DNA of 64,000 nt from Cordylochernes scorpioides (Eukaryota > Arthropoda > Arachnida > Pseudoscorpiones > Chernetidae), in the NCBI GenBank assembly GCA_030710605.1, contig CP092872.1:93460627-93524626 (forward strand), read 5' to 3'. Of the stretch, positions 9,391-19,763 are shown in pieces. Within the stretch, counting starts at the first letter, position 1. The number at the start of each line of letters is the position of its first letter. The notes beneath the pieces were generated by a model that saw only the letters and a program-made list of their open reading frames with translations, did not search any database and was not told the origin of the DNA. The position numbers and the translations under genes were made by a program.

Positions 9391-9796
9391 TGTCACATAT
9401 CTTCCAAGTGTTCTGTCAGCTGGTGGCAGGGACATAGGGGAGGAAAAGCCAACGCCCAGCCCATGTGGAGCCTCCAGGGACTCTTTATAGACGACTCCTG
9501 AAAACAGGACAGGTATTGGCAGGGGGTTAGCAGATGTTCTAGAGGGTGGCCATCGGCAGGCGGCTTCGGTCTCACACACAGTCTCTCTCTCCATGTCTCG
9601 GTGATAAGCATCCAAGTTTGTGTCATGGCCTCTACCTCTGTCCCGTGGGCTGTACCCGATCACTCTCGGTGCTAACATCTAGCCCTGTCTCTGCTTCTTG
9701 TTGTCCGCGTGTGGGACGAACATCAACATTCGCCTCACGTACACGACTGCCAGTTTATCCATACATCGGCAGGATCACATTTGCAACAATATTACA
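9391..9796. mobile_element. candidate solo LTR, 406 bp
   Basis: A GC-rich insert in AT-rich DNA, starting TGTCACATATC and ending CAACAATATTACA (TGT...ACA), flanked by TATA on both sides as a possible 4-bp target duplication. It has a TATA-like CTCTTTATAGACG inside. No primer-binding site or coding region follows, so if the reading is right it is a solo LTR. Open frames across it (9223-9678 minus, 9546-9809 plus) lack recognisable domains, and one is broken by indels in copy 2. Confidence 0.45.
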
Positions 9797-9810
9797 TATA
9801 TATATATAAA

Positions 9811-9850
9811 TTGGCGAAACCCCTGTAAGGGTTCACCACTGATGAGCCAT
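9811..9850 (+). mobile_element. family B hammerhead-like module
   Basis: TTGGCGAAACCCC, a short loop, GGGTTCACCACTGATGAGCC. The hairpin AACCC/GGGTT is perfect. It recurs at 43639-43678. Confidence 0.6.
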
Positions 9851-10084
9851 GCCTTCCCAATAAAAACTTCTAACAGAGAAAAGGAATTTTCGCAAATATA
9901 TACAAATAGAATTAAAAACTCTTTGAATTATTTATCTACACACAGAAATCATTACTACTACTATACTAAGAATCCTTAACTAATTATAATAATTATAAGA
10001 TTAGTTAAGACAATAGTCTTCAGGCAAACAGTCACTCAGGGGAAGAACTAAGACAGAGCTTAGCGATTCAACACTCTATAGGAA

Positions 10085-10475
10085 CTATATATTTAACATA
10101 TATATATATTATAAATTTAAAAAATGATTTTTTTCTGCTGATTTTTGAATAACTTGAGGATTATACTATGTTAATGCAATCGTGGTTAAAAATCTTGAAA
10201 GTATGATAAAAATAGTAAAGATTAGAAATTGCTTTAATTGAGCTTATGGAATATAGAAAACATAATTTGAGAAAGATATGCCTGACTTGAGGTGTAAGAA
10301 TCTAAAAAAATGAAAAACATATTTACATAATGTACAAAAGATTTGAGCCGGCCATCGGGAAAAGACAACAATGAGTTTTTATAGGGGAAGTGTGACCTCT
10401 GGCGGTCGATTTAACAGAGTATTTGAATCTATGAAATATAATTTTTTAAATTATATAATATTTTAATTTAACATA
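10085..10475 (+). repeat. left member of an inverted repeat pair (about 390 bp)
   Basis: Matches 12735-13150 in opposite orientation with substantial divergence. Shared landmarks are TAATGTACAAAAGATTTGAG, GCCGGCCATCGGGA and GACCTCTGGCGGTCG. Either two independent insertions of one element, or the long inverted termini of one 3-kb element later invaded by SINEs and MITEs. Confidence 0.7.
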
Positions 10476-10942
10476 TATATATTAACTTCAACACACGATC
10501 AAATATACACAGAAACCAAATAGTATAAAACCGAGTTAATAATGAGTTAATTAGAGAAATCCACCGAAATAATTATAATAGTTATAAATATTTACAATAC
10601 ACACAAACTGTCAACAGTGAAATTCTCTCTGTTTGTCATCTAAATAACATACTTCCCAATTAGCCAACTGTTGCCAATTTTAATTATTACAAAAGAGCTA
10701 CATTGGTTTAATACAACTTAGTCTTTTGGTCTCTAATTAGATGCCTTAATTATATTATAGCGCTCTTACGTGAAATTGCACACATATTTTGATTTATATT
10801 TGCATATACATTGTTGCATAACAATTCACAGTTTTATCTATAAATGTTAGGATAAGGAACAATAATGTGTTAACTGATTGGAATTGACTTTCATGGAAGA
10901 CGGTTATTTATGTAGAAACAATGAATTAAATTGTTCTATATA

Positions 10943-11501
10943 CATTCATGGACAAAACTTGAGTGGAAAGTCTTTGATGCTACTAGTCGTCTTTTTTTTT
11001 TTTTAAGGAAACAGAGGAAATTTTGTTCACACTTCATTATCTCATGTGTCTTTAATAAAGATTACGGAAGAGCGATTGCTCGAAGCATATTATATATTTA
11101 TAATTGCATTTCATTCTGCTGTCTTCAAAGCTTTATGTCCATAGTTCATCTAAAATACCCATTCTAAGAGTCTAGCATCATCATCACTATAAAAGAAAGT
11201 TCTAAAAATGCAATAAAACAGCGGTATGGTAGATTAAACTGGCGAAACCGCTTAGAGGGTTCACCACTGATGAGCCAGGCCCTCCCATTAATTTTTCCAT
11301 TGCAGTAAGGGCGGTAGAAATTGTTTTATTTTATTTCAAAAGAATCATATCCGTCTATAATAGTTTCGAATTTTCATAACAGATGGCGCGTTAATGTATC
11401 ATAAAGATTATTGTGTATCAAATATCTTTCAAAGTTATTGTCTCAATCCCGATATATATGGTAAAAAGTACAACTTACTTAAGTTTTTTTCAATGAGGGT
11501 G
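10943..11501. mobile_element. Tc1/mariner-type MITE, family T, interrupted
   Basis: The ends are TA-CATTCATGGACAAAACTTGAG and CTTAAGTTTTTTTCAATGAGGGTG-TA, imperfect inverted termini with TA at the target. The outer parts align with the copy at 23506-23834. The middle (about 11225-11370) is a family B insertion. Confidence 0.7.
11225..11370 (+). mobile_element. family B unit nested in the family T MITE
   Basis: The best-preserved family B copy: CTGGCGAAACC, loop, GGGTTCACCACTGATGAGCC, then CATTGCAGTAAGGGCGGTAG. The stem-II-like TGGC/GCCA pair is intact. Its absence from the sibling MITE at 23506-23834 shows that it inserted later. Confidence 0.65.
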
Positions 11502-11611
11502 TATATAAATAATGCATAAATATAATAATGTATTGTTTTAATGCTTTTTTTTAAGGTGAGATATGCTTCTTTTGGTAAATGAGTATCATCCTCCCTCTCA
11601 ACAATAAAAGT

Positions 11612-11910
11612 CTCTTCTTCTTTTTTATCTCAAAGCCATGATAATCATGGTGGGTAGTTAGCGACTGCTTTTTCTGTAAGCGCACCACATGTCTACATAT
11701 GTGAAAAGCAGTTCGACTTTGCACTTACAAATGTGCCAGAGCCCCGTTTGGTTACTTGCACTCGCTGGTGGGGTTGGACTTTTGCAAGAATCGGGGGCCA
11801 TTGGAACTTTTTTTTTTTTTTAACAGAAAAAAAGTGTCCAATGCGGGAATCGAACCCGGGTCGTAGTGGTCGAAAACCAAACGGTTTAACCAGCCTTCCA
11901 CCGACCCCCA
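11612..11910 (-). mobile_element. SINE-A, full length, with 13-bp target duplication
   Basis: Minus-strand copy with a well-preserved tRNA-like head at the right end (B box GGGTTCGATTCCC; A-box region TGGAAGGCTGG). It is flanked by a perfect 13-bp duplication CAACAATAAAAGT at 11599-11611 and 11911-11923. This is the youngest-looking SINE copy and fixes the element boundaries. Confidence 0.93.
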
Positions 11911-12185
11911 CAACAATAAAAGTAATATATATCAATGTTAAAAGTGGGAATTCTAGAATATTTTTGCGTTGTAATACTCTGTTGTAATTTGTATATTGTT
12001 GTAGTATTGTCTATGCTAATTTACATATCTGCATATATATCACAGCTTTGTTGGATTGTTGTTGGCTAGCGTTTATTGGATAGGGCAGGTCGGCGTGAGC
12101 TGCTGGTGTAAATATAATTTTATCTCTTGTCTTTCCTTATTGTTTATTAATACCTTTAAGTAATAAAGGATCTTCATAAATGTGT

Positions 12186-12351
12186 GCAAGTAACCAAACG
12201 GGGCTCTGGCACATTTGTAAGTGCAAAGTCGAACTGATTTCCACATGTGTAGACATGTGTTGCACTTACAGTAAAAGCAGTCGCCTACTTCTACCCACCA
12301 TGATTATCATGGCCTGTACAACGTGTACTAGGGATAAGCAAAAAAAAAAAA
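12186..12351 (+). mobile_element. SINE-A, 5'-truncated copy
   Basis: Starts in the SINE body at GCAAGTAACCAAACGGGGCT and runs through GTGTAGACATGTG and the CATGATTATCATGG palindrome to GGGATAAGC plus an A run. The tRNA head is absent. It lies opposite in orientation to the SINE at 11612. Confidence 0.88.
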
Positions 12352-12359
12352 TTATCACA

Positions 12360-12734
12360 GCCATCTTTCTTTTTTACGAATCTATAATTTTCTCCCAACA
12401 ATAAACAATGTTACCAATGTACATAGAGTACATGTGTAGACAATATGGAAGAATCCACAAAAGCTCTATAACATCACTCAGATGTATGGCAGTACAAGAT
12501 GGTAGGATTATCTGCAGGAAACATTTCTTCTTCACAAAGCCTTTTGTCTGGGGATTTGGCAAAGTTTACAAACTCCTTGGGGAGGATTTTCCTTTTTAAT
12601 TGAAAACCTCAAAATATTAACTCACTCTGTGGTAAATTCGCAGATAAATCCAGTTATTGCATTTATATTGCAGTAACAAACTGAAAAATGTTGTATCAGA
12701 TAAATATATAACAATAACGTGCACATATAACAAT
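12360..12734. other. moderate-complexity stretch, no gene called
   Basis: A 63-codon plus-strand frame (12408-12599) looks mildly protein-like, but the second copy of the duplication has TGA in place of an AGA codon within it, so it is not a conserved gene. Confidence 0.4.
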
Positions 12735-13150
12735 ATGGTGATATATCCATATATATGTTATATAAAAATATTATTTTAAATTATAATTTCATAGATTCAA
12801 AAACATTGCTAAATCGACCGCCAGAGGTCACTCTTCCCCTATAAAAACTCGTTGTTGTTTTATCCCAATGGCCGGCTCAAAACCTTTGTACATTATGTAA
12901 ATAATCTTTTGTTTTTCCTTTATTCTACTCGCCTTAAACCAGGCATTACTTTTATTATATTATGTTTTTCATATATATTCCTTAGCTCAAATAAAGAAAT
13001 CTCTGATCAAGACTTTATATTTTCAAGATTATTATTCAACCACGACTGCGCCACCATAGCTTAATTCTCAAGATAACCAAAATCAAGATAATCACAACAA
13101 TTCCAAAATCAACAGAAAATCTCATTTCTATTCATTTTTATAAAATATAT
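12735..13150 (-). repeat. right member of the inverted repeat pair
   Basis: Reverse-oriented relative of 10085-10475, sharing CGACCGCCAGAGGTCA, the TATAAAAACTCGTTG region and GGCCGGCTC. Confidence 0.7.
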
Positions 13151-13410
13151 ATATAATAAATAAAACTATAATGTATAAATGTCTCTTTAAAAAAACTAAA
13201 TAAAACAAATTTCTATTTTTTTTTCATCGCAGTAAGAACAATAGAAAGTGTTGTGTTTTATTTGGTTTTTAAAAAAGAAAGATTCGTACTTTATGTTTTT
13301 ATTCCGTAACTATGTAAATATGTCTGGAAAATTATTCTTTGTTGATATGAAACATGACAATTTTTAATAAGGAAGTAAGGAATGAAATTTTTCGACTTAT
13401 AGTACATATA

Positions 13411-13726
13411 GTATAGACCATGGGCCATGATAATCATGGTGTATTGTAGTTTGAGACTGCTTTTACTATAAATACACCACATGTCTATACATCCAGAAGG
13501 CAGTTTGACTTTTGTGCTTACAAGTGTGCCAGAGCCCCGTTTGTTTACTTGCAGATTCTAGTAGGGCTGGACCTTATTAATATAGACCATGGGCCATGAT
13601 AATCATGGTGTATTGTAGTTTGAGACTGCTATTACTATAAATACACCACATGTCTATACATCCAGAAAGCAGTTAGACTTTTGCACTTACAAGTGTGCCA
13701 GAGCTCCGTTTGTTTACTTACAGTTT
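13411..13726 (-). repeat. tandemly duplicated SINE-A fragments, unit about 171 bp
   Basis: Two consecutive diverged SINE-A 3' segments both begin with ATAGACCATGGGCCATGATA, at about 13412 and 13583. Each contains the SINE landmarks ACACCACATGTCTA and GTGCCAGAGC. The second runs directly into the 821-bp tandem block. Confidence 0.8.
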
Positions 13727-14548
13727 CTAGTGGGGCTGGACTTTTTCAAAATTCGGAGGCCATTAGAGCTTTTTTTTTTTGTTTGTTAAAAAAAATAAGT
13801 GCGCAATAGTGTCTGTGACTGACGAAAATGTACTTTTTATACCTCTCGTCCCCAACCCCCTATATACCATTTGTATTTTTGAAATTCATCTATTAATCAA
13901 ACCCAGACGCGATATTGAAGTATTTGCGCCTATTACAGAAGAAACAAAGAAAAACAACAAATTAAAACTTAGAATGAAATATTTACAAACTTACATGTAT
14001 TAATCGACAGAATTCATAAAATGTATATAAACAAAGTGGTTAAGATGTAAGAGAGATATATTGTTAATCTTTCAAACTTTAATAATAATGTGTTATTCTT
14101 GAAAAGAAAATAATAAAATGATACTTTTTATGCAAAATTTATGCTTATTAATTAATATTAATAAAACTATGGAAGACTATGGACAATATCTATACATGGG
14201 GAGCATTAAATTTAACTTATTGACAACAATGGGCTAAAATGGAACACCTAATGGTAAAGAATAACATATGCAACAATGGTCAAATTTAAATAAAAATAAA
14301 TTATAATATCATAGAGAATATTCAAAAATTAATAATTTTAACGAAAATGTATTATAAAATATAAGCGCGCGTTTATTAATTTATTTTTATAAATTTGAAA
14401 TTTAAAAATAAATTTATTAATTTGAAAATATTGTGTTAAAAATACAGTTAAACCTGCCTATAGCGCCCCCTCTAAATAGCGCCTTTCTCTCTATAGCGCC
14501 CGATTTTAAACATTAAAATGTAAACATTTTACATTAAAAGTGATCTGT
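13727..14548. repeat. tandem duplication unit 1 (822 bp)
   Basis: Begins CTAGTGGGGCTGGAC (SINE-A derived) and ends within a pogo-type MITE at GATCTGT. It is almost identical to the next 821 bp; the only difference I noticed is one T in a homopolymer. It contains a short open frame repeated in unit 2, but no recognisable protein. Confidence 0.95.
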
Positions 14549-15369
14549 CTAGTGGGGCTGGACTTTTTCAAAATTCGGAGGCCATTAGAGCTTTTTTTTT
14601 TGTTTGTTAAAAAAAATAAGTGCGCAATAGTGTCTGTGACTGACGAAAATGTACTTTTTATACCTCTCGTCCCCAACCCCCTATATACCATTTGTATTTT
14701 TGAAATTCATCTATTAATCAAACCCAGACGCGATATTGAAGTATTTGCGCCTATTACAGAAGAAACAAAGAAAAACAACAAATTAAAACTTAGAATGAAA
14801 TATTTACAAACTTACATGTATTAATCGACAGAATTCATAAAATGTATATAAACAAAGTGGTTAAGATGTAAGAGAGATATATTGTTAATCTTTCAAACTT
14901 TAATAATAATGTGTTATTCTTGAAAAGAAAATAATAAAATGATACTTTTTATGCAAAATTTATGCTTATTAATTAATATTAATAAAACTATGGAAGACTA
15001 TGGACAATATCTATACATGGGGAGCATTAAATTTAACTTATTGACAACAATGGGCTAAAATGGAACACCTAATGGTAAAGAATAACATATGCAACAATGG
15101 TCAAATTTAAATAAAAATAAATTATAATATCATAGAGAATATTCAAAAATTAATAATTTTAACGAAAATGTATTATAAAATATAAGCGCGCGTTTATTAA
15201 TTTATTTTTATAAATTTGAAATTTAAAAATAAATTTATTAATTTGAAAATATTGTGTTAAAAATACAGTTAAACCTGCCTATAGCGCCCCCTCTAAATAG
15301 CGCCTTTCTCTCTATAGCGCCCGATTTTAAACATTAAAATGTAAACATTTTACATTAAAAGTGATCTGT
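14549..15369. repeat. tandem duplication unit 2 (821 bp)
   Basis: Second copy of the block. Where unit 1 jumps from GATCTGT to CTAGTGGGG, unit 2 continues GATCTGTCTATAGCACAC into the rest of the MITE, so this side carries the ancestral junction. CTA at the breakpoint is shared microhomology. Confidence 0.95.
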
Positions 15370-15443
15370 CTATAGCACACCCTCTCTATAGCACCCTATT
15401 TTGGTGAGTCCCAAGAGGGGGGCGCTATAGACAGGTTTAGCTG
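15266..15443. mobile_element. pogo-type MITE 1 (178 bp)
   Basis: Inverted termini CAGTTAAACCTGCCTATAGC and its near-complement GCTATAGACAGGTTTAGCTG, with TA on both sides (15264-15265, 15444-15445). A truncated second left end is at 14445-14548 because of the tandem duplication. Confidence 0.9.
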
Positions 15444-15861
15444 TATCATTTATTAACATTCTCTATATAATTAAGTAAAATTATCCAAAATATCTCCTAG
15501 CAGATTGTAGGAATTATATTGAATCATTTAATTCAAAATATACCACATGATACATTCCATTTCCAAAATACACGATTGCCATTGTATTTGGAAAACGTTT
15601 TAATATAATACTAATATCCAATATGTAAAATAGGTATTATTTCGAAAGAAAGATTTTAACCGTAAAAAATAAATAAATACAGTTGATTAGAACAACAAGA
15701 AATTAGTTAGCTATTTACGAAATGTAGAAAAAAATGGATGTAATATTATGTAAATAAAATGTAAATTGCTATTTAAAATAAGTTTAAAACCAAATGGTTC
15801 TATAGGTTAAATGTTTTTCTATACTTTACCTGAACCATAGTATTAGGTGATACTGTTTAAA
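15444..15861. other. AT-rich stretch, no feature recognised
   Basis: Low-complexity AT sequence between the MITE and the 27-bp minisatellite. Confidence 0.5.
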
Positions 15862-16193
15862 TATGGTCAAGTGTAAACGCCACGTCCATGTGGCCAAGTG
15901 TAGATTCCACGTCGAAATGGCCAAACGTAGACACCATGTCTATATGGCCAAGCGTAGACACCGTGTCTATATGGCCAAGCGTAGACACCGTGTCTATATG
16001 GCCAAGCGTAGACACCATGTCTATATGGCAAAGCGTTGACACCGTGTCTATATGGCCAAGCGTAGACACCGTGTCTATATGGCCAAGCATAGACGCCATG
16101 TCCATATGGCCAAACGTAGACACCGTGTCTATATGGCCAAGCATAGACGCCATGTCCATATGGCCAAACGTAGACACCATGCCTATATGGCCA
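15862..16193. repeat. 27-bp minisatellite, about 12 units
   Basis: Unit is ATGGCCAAGCGTAGACACCG plus TGTCTAT, with a near-palindromic TAGACAC/GTGTCTA core. Because 27 is divisible by 3, open frames run through on both strands, repeating 9-residue motifs such as GHIDTVSTL or WPYRHGVYA. I see no initiation context or non-repeat domain, so I do not call a protein. Confidence 0.96.
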
Positions 16194-17880
16194 AAAAAAA
16201 CCCACTTATTTAATTACAATATACAGTAGGAAATATTGGAAACCAATTTATGTTTATAACACAACAACAGCCTTTAGTTAAGACATTAAATTGGTATGCT
16301 AAAAAAATATCTTTAAAAAAATTGGTACCAAGATCCTGAAATAAATAAATTAAAAAAAAATAACGAAAAGGTCATGTTTATTCCGATAGATGGCGCAAGC
16401 CATCGACAACCTTCAACTACACGTTCAGAAGATACTTCTTTTTTCTTAATTATTTTTTAAGTTTTAAGGTATGTTTAGAAAAATCTAGAAAAAGAGAGAG
16501 TGGTTTAATCTATATGTAAATATAAAGAGATTTGAATATGTCATTGTGGAGGTTCAGAGGTAGAAAGTCAGCTCGCTCCGACCCCTATCACCCCCCACAA
16601 AGGCGCTATCTCCCCCACAGCTTTTCCCGGAAACCGATATGATTCATAGCTTCCAAAATTTCCCTATGAACTCCACTGGGAAATCAAACGGGATGATATC
16701 ATTCGAAACACTTTAAATACATAGAAAAGCCATTTTAAATACATATTACCATTTTAAAAGCAATAACCAGACTGTCTATGAGTCAAACTAAAAGCTTTTT
16801 TTTAAGCTGTGTTTTTTTTTTCTATTGTACAATAATAATTCTTTAAACATTTCAGAGGTCATATTTTAAAAGCCGTTTTTAAACCTTTTCACTTACCCAT
16901 GTTTCCATTTTGTTAATATAAATAATAAATTAAGAGTTTTGGCCTATTTATTTTACAGTTTTTTCTCGAATTGAAAATAATATTCTAATACTCTTGTGAA
17001 AGAATAATAAAAATATTTAAATTATAAACGCATTTTTCAGTTTTATATTATCAAATCTAAAATTATATATTTATAGAATCAAACGATAATTTTAATATTG
17101 GCGGGAAAATATATATTAGCATACGATTACATTTAGGCAAATATATTTGATAATTTTTTTAGTGCATGTTGATAAAAAATATTTTAAAAATCTCCAATAT
17201 ATATATATATTCTATAAAAATTTAAAAAACGTATATTTCAATATAAAATTGATGTTCTTTATATATATTTGTACATTTTTAAAAATATATATAAAGCAAT
17301 ATATATATTTATATATAGAAACAGTAAAAAAAAAGAAATCTAAAATATACTTTGTTATTTCCATAGAAAATACAGGTATATTTTCAATATATTTCCTATT
17401 TTAAAATAACATATTTATTTTACAAATAGAGTGCATACATTTTAAAAATAAAAAAGTCTCCTTTTTTAATTCCTTTTTAGCAAAATAAATAACAAATTCA
17501 ATTATATATTTTATATTTTGGAAATGTTATTTCAGAGCACAACTAGTTCAATTTATTTGGCACAATTTAAATCAAACGAAATGCGCACCGAGTATATCAA
17601 TTCTGTGAGCGTTTGGAAAAGAAAATAAATTGGTCTACGATTTTTTTTTTCTGTATTTGACCGCGTTCAATAGATCGAATATATTTCGTATTGGTTTATT
17701 GGAAATTAGAACTTGAGCAAATTTGTTTTTAATTGATTTTAAACAGAAAAATATTGATTTCAAATTATTTAGAAAATGTCAAGTGTAAGGTTTTAAATTG
17801 CTCCTTTTTTAGCTTAATAATCTATTGTAATACATTTACCGAAAATGATTAATATGTAAATATAATTTGATATAATAATA
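16194..17880. other. AT-rich region with a GC-richer patch
   Basis: At 16375-16440 it has a TTTATTCCGATAGATGGCGC motif shared with the inverted-repeat element at 19764-20180. At 16538-16642 a 34-codon open frame starting MSLWRFRGRKSARS lies in GC-richer DNA; I do not recognise it. The rest, including the 85-codon frame at 17147-17404, is low-complexity AT. Confidence 0.4.
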
Positions 17881-18238
17881 TCTATATATATAAAAATCAA
17901 TGTTTGTATGTTTGTTTGTTTGTATGTCCGGTATACAAATTCGCAGTAGTTCACTAATTCAAACCAGAATTTCCATACATAGGTAAAGAAATACGGGGAA
18001 GACGATAGGCTATTTTAAAAAATGTATAAATCAATTATTAAAACTATATATTCAAATTATTCTACTTAGCTCACGAACAGCGCCCTCTATCAAAGATTAG
18101 ATTATATTATGCTGATGCAAACAAATATATAATGCTAATAACAAACAATTATTTTAAAAAATCTTATCTAAATATATATCACTCGGGTAGATATGCACAC
18201 GGGTCAATCCCGGGGCGAAGCCCGGGTCACCCGTCTAG
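17881..18238 (+). mobile_element. complete non-autonomous Helitron, family 2 (358 bp)
   Basis: 5' TCTATATATA (TC terminus at 17881), 3' hairpin with arms around CCCGGGGCGAAGCCCGGG, and terminal CTAG at 18235-18238. Flanking bases are A (17880) and T (18239), as expected for A|T insertion. No coding capacity. Confidence 0.94.
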
Positions 18239-18429
18239 TCTTTAATAAAATAACGGATATGTATTAAGATATTTTATGTAATGTGTTATACTTCTGTTTG
18301 AATAATGTGTATTTATGAGGTTTATTTATGCATGGTATAGTTTCAATCAATTTTTATTTAGCTTTCAGCTTACAATATAGTACATAGCGGTTCAATGATA
18401 TTGTAGCAAAGTATTTATTATTTTATTTA

Positions 18430-18600
18430 ACAGAGTATCATTTTTATGTTTATATTTTGCTACTCTGTAAACTTCCCTCATTGCTTATCTTTTGTTTATC
18501 ATTTATAGTTTGTTCTTGCCTTAAATAAATTGCTGTGAAATCCTGATGTTTGTCTTTCCTAATTTTCCACGTGGCAATATATTTAACGATTTTTAAAATC
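18430..18600 (-). mobile_element. Helitron-related fragment
   Basis: Reverse-oriented relative of 3187-3375, sharing CCACGTGG, AAAATTAGGAAAGACAAAC-type sequence, AAGGCAAGAACAAACTAT and CAGAGTA. Confidence 0.6.
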
Positions 18601-19025
18601 GAGAGGAAACTTACCATTTTTATCAATAGATAAAAATCAACTTCATTGCAATGTAAAAAAAAAAGAAATTAATTTGACATTACTTATTTAATTTATAAAT
18701 AAAAGATACATTTTAAAAAGCTTTTATTTGAATGCACCAAAAAGGAAAAATATATATATATTTTGACTTTTGTCATTGAGCAATTAGGTGTATCTGAGTG
18801 AAAATAAAAGCGGCGGGGAATGATCATCATGAATTTCGAACCGAATGTGATTTAATACAAGTTTAATACTTGTATATAGCAACTAATTACAATTTTACAA
18901 GTATTTACTAAATTATAATCTTCCCCCGCAGTGGAAGCAAGTTAAATAAAAGTTTCTAAAAATCGACGTTTTTCTAAATAAGGTGAACATCATTTGTTAA
19001 AAATGTCAACTATACAAAAAAAGAA

Positions 19026-19095
19026 GTCGGTGGACAAGTGGGTAACACCTTCGATTCCCGACAGTCATAATCTGGGATTGAATCCCGCGTTAACA
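19026..19095 (+). pseudogene. tRNA-like sequence (SINE head or tRNA relic)
   Basis: GTCGGTGGACAAGTGGGTAA carries an A-box-like TGGACAAGTGG, and GGGATTGAATCCCGCG a degenerate B box. It resembles the SINE-A head but lacks the SINE body. Confidence 0.55.
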
Positions 19096-19165
19096 TTATG
19101 TTTAATATGTGAATAACCTTTACATTCACTAGTTTCAATTATCATAAACTAGGTTGCTCTTGTTG

Positions 19166-19307
19166 AGCGGTACCTAATAAAGTTATTTTGGTACCAACAA
19201 ATATATTTATGAATTACAAAGTAGATTTAGAAGGAGTACAAAGAGCCAAAAGGTATCCATTTAAATCTAAAATACTAATAATAACTTTTTAAAATGTTGA
19301 TATTAAT
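19166..19307 (+). repeat. 142-bp direct repeat, left copy
   Basis: Almost identical to 19587-19728 (start AGCGGTACCTAATAAAGTTA versus AGCGGTACCTAGTAAAGTTA). The two are separated by 279 bp of different sequence, so the arrangement resembles a miniature LTR element (TRIM) or a 421-bp-period duplication. Confidence 0.9.
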
Positions 19308-19586
19308 TCTTTTAAATGAGCAAAATATGCGTTAAAATGCGTCATATAGTTACGAGAAGATGATATTCATGTATCAAAATTGGCACCTCTCCCTTTAAAA
19401 ATGCAATAAAACATTTGGTGTATCAATCAGAGTACATTGATTTTGATTACAAAAAAATTGGTATTTCAGACGAAACTATATCATATCGTCTTATTACATA
19501 TTTAATATTTACGAACTAAAATAAATAGGTAAAAAATAGTAGAAAATATGATATTGTACTGGGATAAGAATCATAAATAAATGTTC

Positions 19587-19728
19587 AGCGGTACCTAGTA
19601 AAGTTATTTTGGAACCGACAAATATATTTATGAATTACAAAGTAGATTTAGAAGGAGTACAAAGAGCCAAAAGGTATCCATTTAAATCTAAAATACTAAT
19701 AATAACTTTTTAAAATGTTGATATTAAT
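19587..19728 (+). repeat. 142-bp direct repeat, right copy
   Basis: Right partner of 19166-19307. No clear TG/CA ends or primer-binding site are visible, so the LTR reading is unproven. Confidence 0.9.
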
Positions 19729-19763
19729 GTATTTAGAAAAAAGGGCATCTCCTTATCGGGCAA

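Noticed and set aside
9223-9809. 151- and 87-codon open frames in the GC-rich block
   Set aside because: Broken by single-base indels in the second copy and without recognisable domains; better explained as LTR-like noncoding sequence.
12408-12599. 63-codon plus-strand frame that looks mildly protein-like
   Set aside because: Copy 2 has a TGA in place of an AGA codon near 46294, and no family match is apparent.
13779-14824. Duplicated 74- and 94-codon frame (CAIVSVTDENVLFIPLV...)
   Set aside because: Its repetition is due to the 821-bp tandem duplication; the N-terminal part is SINE-derived, and no domain is recognised.
15862-16193. 27-bp minisatellite as another derivative of SINE-A
   Set aside because: Only a 7-bp GTAGACA match is shared; the rest of the unit does not align.
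15857-16229. Three open frames of 107-113 codons in the 27-bp minisatellite as real genes
   Set aside because: They exist on both strands only because the unit is 27 bp and stop-free; no start context, non-repeat domain or splice evidence.
19026-19095. Functional tRNA gene
   Set aside because: The B box is degenerate and the arms do not close into a full cloverleaf; it resembles the SINE-A head.
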